From the NCBI GenBank assembly GCA_002490705.1, contig DKUO01000054.1, positions 1 to 34,967 on the forward strand: a stretch of 34,967 bases of DNA, read 5' to 3'. Position 1 is the first letter of the stretch; the number at the start of each line of letters is the position of its first letter. The stretch is from Lachnospiraceae bacterium UBA7202 (GTDB lineage Bacteria > Bacillota > Clostridia > Lachnospirales > Lachnospiraceae). The notes beneath the pieces were generated by a model. That model saw only the letters and a list, made by a program, of their open reading frames with translations. It had not been told where the DNA came from and did not search any database. Shown here piece by piece: positions 6,083 to 13,496 of this stretch. A program made the translations under genes and the position numbers.

Positions 6083-8164
6083 ATGAGTAACCATAAATAC
6101 AGAGACAGGCTTCTTTCCTGCGCAGCATTGTGCGGGCTGTTGTTTTTGACATACAGACAGGAAATGGTGTTGCCGGAAGGCGCGGTGCAGACCGAACAGA
6201 CGGAAGAGACAGGAGCGGCGGAAGAAACAGAAGAGACGGAGAAAACGGCCGCGGCCATGAGAGAAAAGGAAGTCACTGATAGGGCGGAGGAAGCAGAGGA
6301 AGAGGAGGAAGAAGGCGACAACGAAGCGCTGAAACTGCTGATAGAGGATGCCGGGTTTCGGGAATGTGTGTATGATGCAGTAGATATTAAGAAGAAGGAT
6401 TCCAAAGAAGAGGTTTTGCGAAAGCTGGAGAACTGTTGGAGTCTTACTTTGGAAGAGGAATCCTGCGGAATTGATTCGCTGGAGGCTTTGTCTCTTTTTC
6501 CGAATTTAAGGCAGCTCACGATTCGTATTGGTGAGGGGGATGATTCTGACATTACGGATTTTACACCCATCGCGCAGCTGTCCCGGCTGGAATATCTCTG
6601 GATCAGTTACGAAAAGGATGGAGAAATCGACCTTTCTTTTTTGGATCAAATGCCTGCAATAACAGAGTTGTTTCTGACGCATTGTAAGATAACCGATCTG
6701 TCTTTTTTGAAGCAGATGCCGCAGCTGCAATGCCTGTCCTTGTATCAAACGCCTGTGGAGGATTTGGCGGTTTTGGAAAACCTTTCGAATCTGGTTGAGC
6801 TTGCGCTATTTGGCAACGAGAATGCAAAGAATATGGAAACGGTGGGGAAGCTCACAAAGCTGCAGGATTTGGGAATGCAGAACTGTGGCATAGAGGACAT
6901 CGGTTTTCTGAGCGGCTTGACAGGGCTTCGGGGCGTAAATCTGAATGGCAACCGCGTTACGGATATCACACCCCTTGCACAGCTTTCCCGTCTCAATCAG
7001 GTGGGAATTTCGGACAATCAGATTGAGGATTTGTCGCCGCTTGCAGGTAAGGAGGAACTGATGTATGCGGCAGTATTTGGTAATCCGGTAGAGAGTCTGG
7101 AACCGGTCTGGGAGGTGCCGCTTCTTTTGTATGCGGATCAGGGCGTGACGGAAGAGGAGGAGAAAGTGATTGCAGACTGGCTGGCGGAGCATTATCCCGA
7201 GGCGGAGGAGTTTGTCTGTATTGATTTCATAGAGGGGGATTTAAACGGCGACGGCTTGCAGGATATGGCCTTTGTGGCGGACAGCGAAGCCTTTGATGTG
7301 TATGAGGGGGAGGATTTCCCGGAACGGATGCCGGAGGAACGCCGTCTGTTTATCCTGTTGCAGCAGGAGGACGGTTCGTGGGTGGAGCAGACGGATGTGC
7401 CCCCGCTTGCCCCGGAGATGAGCGGCGGTATGCGCGGTGATCCCTACCGCGGCATTTTTATGCAGGCGGGGTACTTGTTGATCAAGGAGGGGTGGGGAAG
7501 CAGTTCAGGTTCAAACCAGACAGAGATCTACGAATACCGGAACGGCAGTCTTGCGCCGGTTAGACAGATTAAAGTAGATGATTATAATTTTGCGCAAGGG
7601 TATGATGTGGAGGTGCAAAATAAGCGGACCGGCACATGGCAAAAATATGCGATTGCCATGGACGGTTACCGGATGGTCCGCGTGGATCTGGCGGACTCGG
7701 AGCATCCGAGGCACAAGGCGTTTCCGGGAGTCAGCATCTATAAAAGACCTCATTATATTCAGAAAACAAAAACCGACTCCCGGATGACTTCCGAGGAGGC
7801 GCTTAACCTTGTCTGTGAAGCGGTCGCAGAAGACGAAGATTTGCCGGTACGGGAAAATCTGCCTTATGCCGGGTGGCAGAAAGAGGGATATGAGCTTTTA
7901 GCAGGCGTGACGATTCCGGATTATTATTATGTTATGTCTGGAACCATAAGGGAGGCGGACTCCGTGCAGACGGACTGGGCGGGAGATTATCTTTATTATG
8001 ATGGTATGACAAAGAAGGAAGAAAATCTTTGTCATGTCATTTTTCTGTGTCGGGAGGCAGAGAAAAGCGCCCATGTATTAGTAGAGGAGAGTATCTTTTT
8101 ATTAGATGATGCGACCGGGGAGATCACGGAAATTTCCTATAATGAATTGTATTATGTAAACTAA
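6083..8164 (+). CDS. Secreted leucine-rich-repeat protein
   Basis: A 693-residue exported protein. Residues about 7-25 are a hydrophobic signal or anchor. A Glu/Thr-rich low-complexity linker follows (about 33-82). Residues about 115-345 hold roughly nine SDS22/internalin-like leucine-rich repeats with recurring ITDLSFL-, LTGLRGVNL- and NQIEDLSPL-type units, a typical protein-binding solenoid. Next comes DLNGDGLQD (386-394), a Ca2+-binding DxNxDG loop like those in FG-GAP repeats. The remaining 300 residues are an unassigned globular region. Start is supported by a GGAAAAGGA site. It lies 44 bases after the carboxypeptidase, suggesting co-transcription. Binding partner unknown. Confidence 0.8.
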   Translation: MSNHKYRDRLLSCAALCGLLFLTYRQEMVLPEGAVQTEQTEETGAAEETEETEKTAAAMREKEVTDRAEEAEEEEEEGDNEALKLLIEDAGFRECVYDAVDIKKKDSKEEVLRKLENCWSLTLEEESCGIDSLEALSLFPNLRQLTIRIGEGDDSDITDFTPIAQLSRLEYLWISYEKDGEIDLSFLDQMPAITELFLTHCKITDLSFLKQMPQLQCLSLYQTPVEDLAVLENLSNLVELALFGNENAKNMETVGKLTKLQDLGMQNCGIEDIGFLSGLTGLRGVNLNGNRVTDITPLAQLSRLNQVGISDNQIEDLSPLAGKEELMYAAVFGNPVESLEPVWEVPLLLYADQGVTEEEEKVIADWLAEHYPEAEEFVCIDFIEGDLNGDGLQDMAFVADSEAFDVYEGEDFPERMPEERRLFILLQQEDGSWVEQTDVPPLAPEMSGGMRGDPYRGIFMQAGYLLIKEGWGSSSGSNQTEIYEYRNGSLAPVRQIKVDDYNFAQGYDVEVQNKRTGTWQKYAIAMDGYRMVRVDLADSEHPRHKAFPGVSIYKRPHYIQKTKTDSRMTSEEALNLVCEAVAEDEDLPVRENLPYAGWQKEGYELLAGVTIPDYYYVMSGTIREADSVQTDWAGDYLYYDGMTKKEENLCHVIFLCREAEKSAHVLVEESIFLLDDATGEITEISYNELYYVN

Positions 8165-8168
8165 AATA

Positions 8169-8195
8169 CAAAATATTCCCCAAAAGATACGATAT
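8169..8195 (+). promoter_or_regulatory. Possible sigma-28 (SigD) promoter
   Basis: CAAA (8169-8172), 15 bp, then TACGATAT (8188-8195) resembles the motility sigma factor consensus TAAA-N15-GCCGATAT, with mismatches in the first element and the first two bases of the second. The downstream gene is a chemotaxis receptor, a common SigD target. No good sigma-A site was seen. Confidence 0.35.
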
Positions 8196-8267
8196 ATACC
8201 TTATTTGCCCTTCTCGACAAAATTTTTAATAAAATAACAGAGAAAAGACAGCGGAGGAGGATAAGGT

Positions 8268-9971
8268 ATGAAAACAAAGAAACTCAGCATTGCCGCGCAG
8301 CTTTTTTTGTTCATTTTAGGAGCGGCTGTGATTGTTGCGGTGATTGTGGGAAGCATTGCCTATGTCAATATGAGTAACTTTCTGCAAAAAAAATGTAAGG
8401 ACGACGTCATGGAAATTGCCGTGATTGCCGCGGAAAATGTAGATGGAGCTATTTTTGCAGAGGCAATGGAGGGTGACGAGACGGCGCTTTCGACGGTGAA
8501 AGACAGTCTGAGTTTCTTTTTGGTAGGTAATTCGGTTACCTATGTCTATACGCTTATGCCCAAGGATGCGGATTGGTTTCAGTTTGTGGTGGACACGGAT
8601 CCGGACGACCCGGGAGAATATGCGGAGGATTACGAGGCGCAGGAGGCCATGTTTCAGGCGATGCAGGGCAGCCCGTCCGTGACTGCTGACCCCTTCACCG
8701 ATGAGTGGGGCACTTTTTACAGCGGGTACGCGCCGATTATCCATGATGGAAAAGTGTTGGGCATTGTGGCGGTGGATTACGAGGCTTCCTCCATACAGAC
8801 GTCCTTAAACAGCCTGATCCGCAATATTCTGCTTGCGGTAGGGGTGGCGGTTGCCTTTGCGGGGGCGGCGGCTTTGCTGATTGCGGTCAGAATGCGGCGC
8901 AATTTTATCAAGGTTAACGATAAAATTCTTGAAGTTGCGTCCGACGACGGGGATCTCACCAAGGTGCTTCAAATCACATCGGGAGACGAGCTTGAGGTGA
9001 TCGGAAACAGCCTGAATAAACTTTTGGAAAAGACCGGGAATACGGTCAGGGAAATTAAGGGCGGCACAGGCAGCATTGAGGCAAAAATGGGAAATATCAA
9101 TACCCATGTGACGGATTCGGCGGCACAGGTCAGCGGTATTAACGATACCATACATAACATGGCGGCCTCTTCTGAGCAGATTGCCGCTTCCGTTTCCACA
9201 GTGGGCGATCAGGTGGATTTCGTATATCAGGATATCCAGAACATTGTGGAGATTGCGGCAAACAACACAATTAGCTTACAGGAAATCAATAAGGCCTCTG
9301 CGAATCTGCATGAGACGGCGCAGGCGTCCTTTGACGGAATCGGGAAAAATGTGGAGCAGATGTCCCGTTCCCTACAGGAGGAAAAGAAAAGGGCGGAGGC
9401 GGTTCTTCGGATTAAGGAGCTTTCCGAGACGATTTTGGGAATATCAGGCCAGACCAATCTATTGGCATTGAACGCTTCCATAGAGGCGGCGAGAGCCGGA
9501 GAAGCAGGGAAAGGATTTGCGGTTGTGGCAGGGGAAATCGGCACATTGGCGGGAAATACCAACGATGCCGCCAATGAGATTCAGACGATGAGCAGGGAAG
9601 TGGTGGAAGCCATTCAGGGACTGAATGGGCTGGCGGACCGGATGTTGCATTTCTTGCAGGATGAAATTTCAGCGGATTACCAAAAGTTCGGAGATATCTC
9701 CCGAAGCTTTTCGGAGCGCTCCGACGAAATCAGGGAGTCTATGGAGCAGCTTCTCAAAAATATGGAAGAGTATGCAGAGGTCATGAAGGAGATTCGCACC
9801 GCAATGGAATCTGTGGGCGCGGCCTCAGAGGAGAGCAGTGCGGAGACCGTTCATCTGTCCGAACTGCTTGCGGCCATAGATGAGGAAATGAAGAGCATAG
9901 AGAAAGCCGCCGCGGATACCTTTTCTGCGATATCGGATATGAATCAGGAGTTGAGCGGCTATCGGGTATAA
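8268..9971 (+). CDS. Methyl-accepting chemotaxis protein
   Basis: A 567-residue transmembrane chemoreceptor. TM1 is at about 12-34 and TM2 at about 186-206, enclosing a 150-residue extracellular domain of Cache-like character (note the FTDEWGTFYSGYAPI and DGKVLGIVAVDYEA segments near its end). A HAMP-like linker follows to about residue 260. The cytoplasmic signalling hairpin tip is the conserved SGQTNLLALNASIEAARAGE region (about 394-413), which contacts CheA and CheW. No C-terminal receptor-docking pentapeptide is visible. The ribosome binding site GGAGGA is strong. Presence implies a motile cell or one with a chemotaxis-like pathway. Ligand unknown. It ends seven bases from the stop of the converging lipoprotein gene. 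Confidence 0.93.
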   Translation: MKTKKLSIAAQLFLFILGAAVIVAVIVGSIAYVNMSNFLQKKCKDDVMEIAVIAAENVDGAIFAEAMEGDETALSTVKDSLSFFLVGNSVTYVYTLMPKDADWFQFVVDTDPDDPGEYAEDYEAQEAMFQAMQGSPSVTADPFTDEWGTFYSGYAPIIHDGKVLGIVAVDYEASSIQTSLNSLIRNILLAVGVAVAFAGAAALLIAVRMRRNFIKVNDKILEVASDDGDLTKVLQITSGDELEVIGNSLNKLLEKTGNTVREIKGGTGSIEAKMGNINTHVTDSAAQVSGINDTIHNMAASSEQIAASVSTVGDQVDFVYQDIQNIVEIAANNTISLQEINKASANLHETAQASFDGIGKNVEQMSRSLQEEKKRAEAVLRIKELSETILGISGQTNLLALNASIEAARAGEAGKGFAVVAGEIGTLAGNTNDAANEIQTMSREVVEAIQGLNGLADRMLHFLQDEISADYQKFGDISRSFSERSDEIRESMEQLLKNMEEYAEVMKEIRTAMESVGAASEESSAETVHLSELLAAIDEEMKSIEKAAADTFSAISDMNQELSGYRV

Positions 9972-9978
9972 TGGGCTC

Positions 9979-10218
9979 TTATTCTACGCTCAGGATCTCT
10001 CTGTGAGCGTCCACAATCTGATTGATATCATAAGCGGCAAGGATTTCCTTGATGTTTTTATACAGGCTTGTGAATTTCTTGCTGGTGGGCATATAACCGC
10101 CCTTGGAGACAAGTATTTCGTCATTTTCATCATAAAGCGTGATAGAATAGTTAGAGCCGCAGCCCGCCGTGACGGTCAAAAGGATTGCCGCAAAAAGGAT
10201 TCTCACATAGTTTCGCAT
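9979..10218 (-). CDS. Small lipoprotein
   Basis: A 79-residue lipoprotein. The N-terminus has a short hydrophobic core and lipobox LTVTAGC with the lipidated residue at Cys20, so the mature part is about 60 residues on the outer face of the membrane. The start at 10218 is chosen for its GGAGG site; an upstream in-frame codon at 10287 would bury the signal sequence and overlap the previous gene. The mature sequence (YSITLYDENDEILVSKGGYMPTS) is not recognised. It follows the metallo-beta-lactamase gene by 16 bases on the same strand, so both are probably co-transcribed. Confidence 0.75.
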   Translation of the reverse strand: MRNYVRILFAAILLTVTAGCGSNYSITLYDENDEILVSKGGYMPTSKKFTSLYKNIKEILAAYDINQIVDAHREILSVE

Positions 10219-10234
10219 GGTATTTCCTCCCAAA

Positions 10235-11311
10235 TCAGGGATTACATTTTTTGCAGGGTGAATACCCCTGCGCAATAATACTTTCACGGCTCTCGGAGCT
10301 GTCCTGCCTGTTGACGGTGGGCAGGGAATCGCAGGAGGGTCTGTGGAATTTTTTGGTTTTGGTATTTAATACGTAGGCCGGTTTAACGGTAACGGAAGGG
10401 GTGCCGCTGCCTGTCTGTTCGCCGGCTTTCCAGCTCTCGGAGGCGGGCACGTTGAAGGTAATTGACTTGCCGTCCGTAGAGGCAATGATCGTTCCCTCCT
10501 CGTCGGTTCGATATACCATGACGCCGTTTGTCCGCAGGGTGTTCAGGGTCTCCGCGTGGGGATGGCCATAGGCGTTGTCCACACCGCAGCTGATCACGGC
10601 ATAGGAAGGGCTCACCGCCTTAAAAAAATCCCCTGAGGTAGAGTATTTACTGCCGTGATGTCCCACCTTGTACACATCTGCCGAAATAGGAACGCCAGTC
10701 TCTAAGAGATCCTTCTCGGCTTCCTCACTGGCGTCTCCCGTAAACAGGAATGAACGGGCGCCGTCTTTTAAAAGAAGCGCGATGGAGGCGTCGTTGGGAT
10801 TGTCATATTCTTTGCCGGGGGCCAATATGGTGATACTAGCAGTGCCTAATGTGTAGATTGAATTGACCTTTGGAGTCAACGGTCTTATCTGTTTATCATC
10901 TAACGACTGTATCAGTTTTCTGTAGTTCTCGTTATCCTTTTCAAAATTGGAGACAAATACCCTGTCTATATTAAACTTTGTAATAATAACCGGAGCGCCG
11001 CCGATGTGATCGGCGTCCGGATGAGTCAATATGAGATAATCCAGTTTGGTGATCTTCTGTTTTTGCAGATAGTTTTGGATGGCAGTGCCTTTGGTGGCAT
11101 CCCCTGCGTCAATCAGCATGGCGTGGCCGCCGCAGATGACCAGCGTCGCGTCTCCCTGTCCCACATCCATAAAATGCACCTCCATGGGTTCGGGATTGGA
11201 GGCTGAGGCCGGAACAGGGGAGAAAAGGACGCGGCCCAACAAAAGAGTACAACCCAATAAAAGAGCTACAGTTAAGAGTAAATGAAAAATTTTTTGGTAA
11301 TTTTTTTCCAT
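10235..11311 (-). CDS. ComEC-like secreted metallo-beta-lactamase protein
   Basis: A 358-residue exported hydrolase. Residues about 8-30 are a signal or anchor segment. The metallo-beta-lactamase fold shows MDVGQGDA (48-55), LIDAGD, HPDADH (97-102), TGDA (191-194), KVGHHGS (215-221) and YGHPHAE near 252, matching the stand-alone soluble versions of the ComEC C-terminal domain. The C-terminus adds a separate small module ending in H323-x3-C327 and C353-x2-C356 (FHRPSC ... YSPCKKC), a probable zinc site also found on secreted nucleases. Likely role: extracellular nuclease or phosphodiesterase; the substrate is not certain. There are no competence membrane domains. The start has an AGAGGT site. 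Transcribed with the lipoprotein gene. Confidence 0.85.
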   Translation of the reverse strand: MEKNYQKIFHLLLTVALLLGCTLLLGRVLFSPVPASASNPEPMEVHFMDVGQGDATLVICGGHAMLIDAGDATKGTAIQNYLQKQKITKLDYLILTHPDADHIGGAPVIITKFNIDRVFVSNFEKDNENYRKLIQSLDDKQIRPLTPKVNSIYTLGTASITILAPGKEYDNPNDASIALLLKDGARSFLFTGDASEEAEKDLLETGVPISADVYKVGHHGSKYSTSGDFFKAVSPSYAVISCGVDNAYGHPHAETLNTLRTNGVMVYRTDEEGTIIASTDGKSITFNVPASESWKAGEQTGSGTPSVTVKPAYVLNTKTKKFHRPSCDSLPTVNRQDSSESRESIIAQGYSPCKKCNP

Positions 11312-11412
11312 GATAACAATACCTCTTTCTTTAGTATATCATAACGGAGGCGTGCAGAAGCAATCTTTTTGGTGAAAATCGGGGATAGAAACTGCAAGGT
11401 GGCAAAATTGGG

Positions 11413-11441
11413 TTGCGCGGTTGCCGGGTTTTTGATAATCT
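11413..11441 (+). promoter_or_regulatory. Possible promoter of the LacI-family gene
   Basis: TTGCGC (11413-11418), a 17-bp spacer and TAATCT (11436-11441) preceded by TGA, which would act as an extended -10. The hexamers are weak. It lies about 65 bases before the start codon. Confidence 0.35.
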
Positions 11442-11506
11442 AAGCTAGGACAATCGTTTGCGCACTAAAATCAGGGAGCTTCGCAGGCGGTGGAAAGGGG
11501 CGGACC

Positions 11507-12505
11507 ATGGAAGATAAAAACCTCACAATCGCAGATATTGCACAGGAACTCGGGGTGTCCAAGACGACCGTTTCCAGAGCCATATCGGGCAAAGGCAGAA
11601 TCGGGGAGCAGACCAGGAACCGGGTGCTGGCATATATTGAAGACCACCACTACAGTCCCAACGTGATCGCAAAGGGCCTTGCCCAGAACAAGACCTTCAA
11701 TCTGGGCATGGTCCTGCCGGGAGATTACAATATCGAGGAGCTCCCTTTTTTCCAAAAATGTATGCTGGGCATCAGCCGCGCAGCTTCCGAGGCGGGATAT
11801 GATGTGCTGGTTTCCATGGTGATGCCGGATCAGATCACTCAGCTAGAGCGGGCGGTGACGAACCGTAAGGTGGACGGGGTGATTCTCACGAGAACGCTGA
11901 CGGACGATTCTCCCATGAGGTATCTGGAGGAAAACGGCGTCCCCTTTGTGGCGATCGGCAGTACAAAGGACGCGCAGGCGGTACAGATTGATAATGACCA
12001 CAAAAATGCCTGCCGGGAACTGACGGGCAGGCTGTTAGACCGGGGAATCAGGAAAATGGCCCTGATCGGCGGCAGTGAGAATTATATTGTCACGAAGAAC
12101 CGGTTACAGGGCTTTGTGACCGCTTTTGAAGAGAGAGCGGATTGGGACGGAGAGCGGCAGATTTTTTTAAATGTAAGCGACAGCCGCGAAGTGGACAGGA
12201 TTGTGGAAATATTATTGACTGATCAGGTCGAATGCATTGTGTGCATGGATGATTTTCTGTGCGGCTGTGTGTTAAATGTGTTACAGCAGAGACGAATTGC
12301 CGTGCCGAAGCAGATACAGGTAGCGTCTTTTTACGACAGCTCCATCTTGGCGAACCGGATTCCGGCGGTTACCTCTATCCGTTTCGACGTGGAGGAGCTG
12401 GGGCGGAAGGCATGTGAGCTGCTTTTGCGGATGCTTGACGGAGAAGAGACAGAGCGGTGCACGCTTCTGGGGTATGAGGTGCGGATGCGGGAGTCGACGA
12501 AATAA
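11507..12505 (+). CDS. LacI-family transcriptional regulator
   Basis: A 332-residue repressor with the standard architecture. The helix-turn-helix lies at residues 8-27 (IADIAQELGVSKTTVSRAIS), then the hinge helix with SPNVIAKGLAQ (50-60), then a periplasmic-binding-protein-like sensor domain from about 65. Such proteins bind palindromes with a central CG and release DNA, or bind it, on sugar or nucleoside binding. The start has an AAAGGGG site. It stands alone, divergent from the metallo-beta-lactamase unit. Nearby candidates for control are the Cys/His-rich gene, whose leader has a TAACGTTA palindrome, and the galactanase operon. The effector cannot be read from sequence. Confidence 0.92.
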   Translation: MEDKNLTIADIAQELGVSKTTVSRAISGKGRIGEQTRNRVLAYIEDHHYSPNVIAKGLAQNKTFNLGMVLPGDYNIEELPFFQKCMLGISRAASEAGYDVLVSMVMPDQITQLERAVTNRKVDGVILTRTLTDDSPMRYLEENGVPFVAIGSTKDAQAVQIDNDHKNACRELTGRLLDRGIRKMALIGGSENYIVTKNRLQGFVTAFEERADWDGERQIFLNVSDSREVDRIVEILLTDQVECIVCMDDFLCGCVLNVLQQRRIAVPKQIQVASFYDSSILANRIPAVTSIRFDVEELGRKACELLLRMLDGEETERCTLLGYEVRMRESTK

Positions 12506-12535
12506 ATTTCCGAACAAAGAAACGCAGCCAGCCCC

Positions 12536-12564
12536 TTGACATTACTTTTACCGGTCTATAGAAT
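12536..12564 (+). promoter_or_regulatory. Strong sigma-A promoter of the Cys/His-rich gene
   Basis: A perfect TTGACA (12536-12541), a 17-bp spacer and TAGAAT (12559-12564). Transcription should begin near 12571, about 50 bases before the start codon. This is one of the best promoters in the window and predicts high expression. Confidence 0.75.
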
Positions 12565-12589
12565 AGGAGTTACCAATGACAATGAGAGA

Positions 12590-12597
12590 TAACGTTA
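12590..12597. promoter_or_regulatory. Possible LacI-family operator
   Basis: TAACGTTA is a perfect 8-bp palindrome with a central CG, as in operators of LacI-family repressors. It sits in the transcribed leader about 20 bases past the predicted transcription start, a position suited to roadblock repression, and the LacI-type gene ends just upstream. The symmetry does not extend beyond eight bases, so chance is possible. Confidence 0.3.
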
Positions 12598-12620
12598 ACA
12601 ATTCATGGAGGTGAGCGACG

Positions 12621-13238
12621 ATGTGGATGAAAAAAGCATTGGCATATGGTTCTGCGGGTCTGTTGGCGGCAGGATTGATGGTAATGCCTGTATCGGCTCA
12701 TGGACATCACGCGCAGACATCGGTCCCCGCGGATCAAGTGTGCGGGCTTTGCACGGTTGCGGATTGTGCGACCGCCGGACTGCACACCCATGATGGTCAG
12801 ACCTATTGCGGGTATAACCATGAGTGCGGCTATTGTGACGGTTCCTGCGGCGCGGTAGGCGTATGTACGGTGGAAGGCTGTGCGGAGACAGGATATCATG
12901 TTCATGAGGGGCAGACTTACTGTGGTTACGATCACGCCTGCGGCTATTGCGACGGCTCCTGCGGCGTTGTGGGCATTTGTGATGTAGAGGGCTGTACCCA
13001 GACGGGGCGGCATGTACACGGAGAGCAGACTTATTGCGGCTCCGGCCATGCATGCGGCTATTGTGACAATTCCTGTGCAATCAGTACAGCAGGTCAGAGC
13101 GGCAGCCATCAGGAGGTGCATGACAGTCATCAGGAGAGCCATGACAGTTACCAGGAGCACCATGACAGTTACCAGGAGCACCATGACAGCCATCAGGAGA
13201 GTCACGGCGGTCATCACGGACATCACGGGCACCACTAA
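12621..13238 (+). CDS. Secreted Cys/His-rich repeat protein, probable metal binder
   Basis: A 205-residue exported protein of no family I can name. A signal peptide ends at about residue 26 (VMPVSA), and the mature protein begins HGHH. It then has three 38-residue repeats starting at Cys44, Cys82 and Cys120, each with the pattern C-x4-C, H-x-H, Y-C-G, H-x-C-G-Y-C-D and a final S-C, for 19 Cys in all. The tail from His163 is a 7-residue repeat (HQESHDS, YQEHHDS) ending HHGHHGHH. Such a layout predicts binding of Zn, Cu or Ni outside the cell, or disulfide-stapled repeats. The GGAGGTGAG site and strong promoter suggest abundance. It is a single-gene unit after a LacI-type regulator. No enzymatic motif is visible. 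Confidence 0.85.
   Translation: MWMKKALAYGSAGLLAAGLMVMPVSAHGHHAQTSVPADQVCGLCTVADCATAGLHTHDGQTYCGYNHECGYCDGSCGAVGVCTVEGCAETGYHVHEGQTYCGYDHACGYCDGSCGVVGICDVEGCTQTGRHVHGEQTYCGSGHACGYCDNSCAISTAGQSGSHQEVHDSHQESHDSYQEHHDSYQEHHDSHQESHGGHHGHHGHH
12750..13076 (+). repeat. Three tandem 114-bp coding repeats
   Basis: Units begin at 12750, 12864 and 12978, an exact 114-bp (38-codon) period inside the Cys/His-rich gene. Cys, His, Tyr and Gly positions are conserved while linker residues and third codon positions differ, which suggests old duplication under selection for the ligands. The third unit is shorter at its end. Confidence 0.85.
13107..13211 (+). repeat. Five tandem 21-bp coding repeats (His heptads)
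   Basis: Units start at 13107, 13128, 13149, 13170 and 13191 and encode HQEVHDS, HQESHDS, YQEHHDS, YQEHHDS and HQESHGG. Units three and four are identical apart from the last base, so this part may expand or contract by replication slippage. A short HHGHHGHH end follows. Confidence 0.85.
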
Positions 13239-13356
13239 AATAAAGATCTGGAATAGCGAAAAATGAGAAGGCAGTCGTACATGGGAAAAACCATGGCGGC
13301 GGCTTTCTTTTTTGTTTCTTTTTTTCAATTATTTTTCGGATCTTTAGAAAAACCGA

Positions 13357-13385
13357 TTGACATTTTCTGTGCATTTTGATATGAT
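13357..13385 (+). promoter_or_regulatory. Sigma-A promoter of the 612-residue protein/GH53 operon
   Basis: TTGACA (13357-13362), 17 bp, TATGAT (13380-13385). Transcription would start near 13392, leaving a leader of about 105 bases before the first long gene. Confidence 0.7.
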
Positions 13386-13391
13386 CTGAAC

Positions 13392-13478
13392 ATGAACAAC
13401 CGATTGCGCAAAGAGAAAATGGCTAAAGAGGATGACATGGAAATGAGCGCAGCGGCGAAAACGGAAAACAAAAATTAA
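13392..13478 (+). CDS. Possible 28-residue leader peptide
   Basis: A short open frame from ATG at 13392 (MNNRLRKEKMAKEDDMEMSA...) to TAA at 13478, rich in Lys, Glu and Met. It begins almost exactly at the predicted transcript start and so would be leaderless. It ends three bases before the GGAGG site of the next gene. It may be chance; there is no family evidence. Confidence 0.2.
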   Translation: MNNRLRKEKMAKEDDMEMSAAAKTENKN

Positions 13479-13496
13479 AACGGAGGACAGGGCAGA

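Noticed and set aside
5869..6570. Ser-rich minus-strand frame opposite the LRR gene start
   Set aside because: The Ser runs are the complement of the Glu-rich linker in the real gene.
13280..13322. CATGG/CCATG hairpin and T-rich tract as terminator of the Cys/His-rich gene
   Set aside because: The stem is only five base pairs and is separated from the main T run by a GC-rich segment; support is too weak.
12603..13328. Long minus-strand frame opposite the Cys/His-rich gene
   Set aside because: It mirrors the coding repeats of the plus-strand gene, which has a promoter, ribosome binding site and signal peptide.
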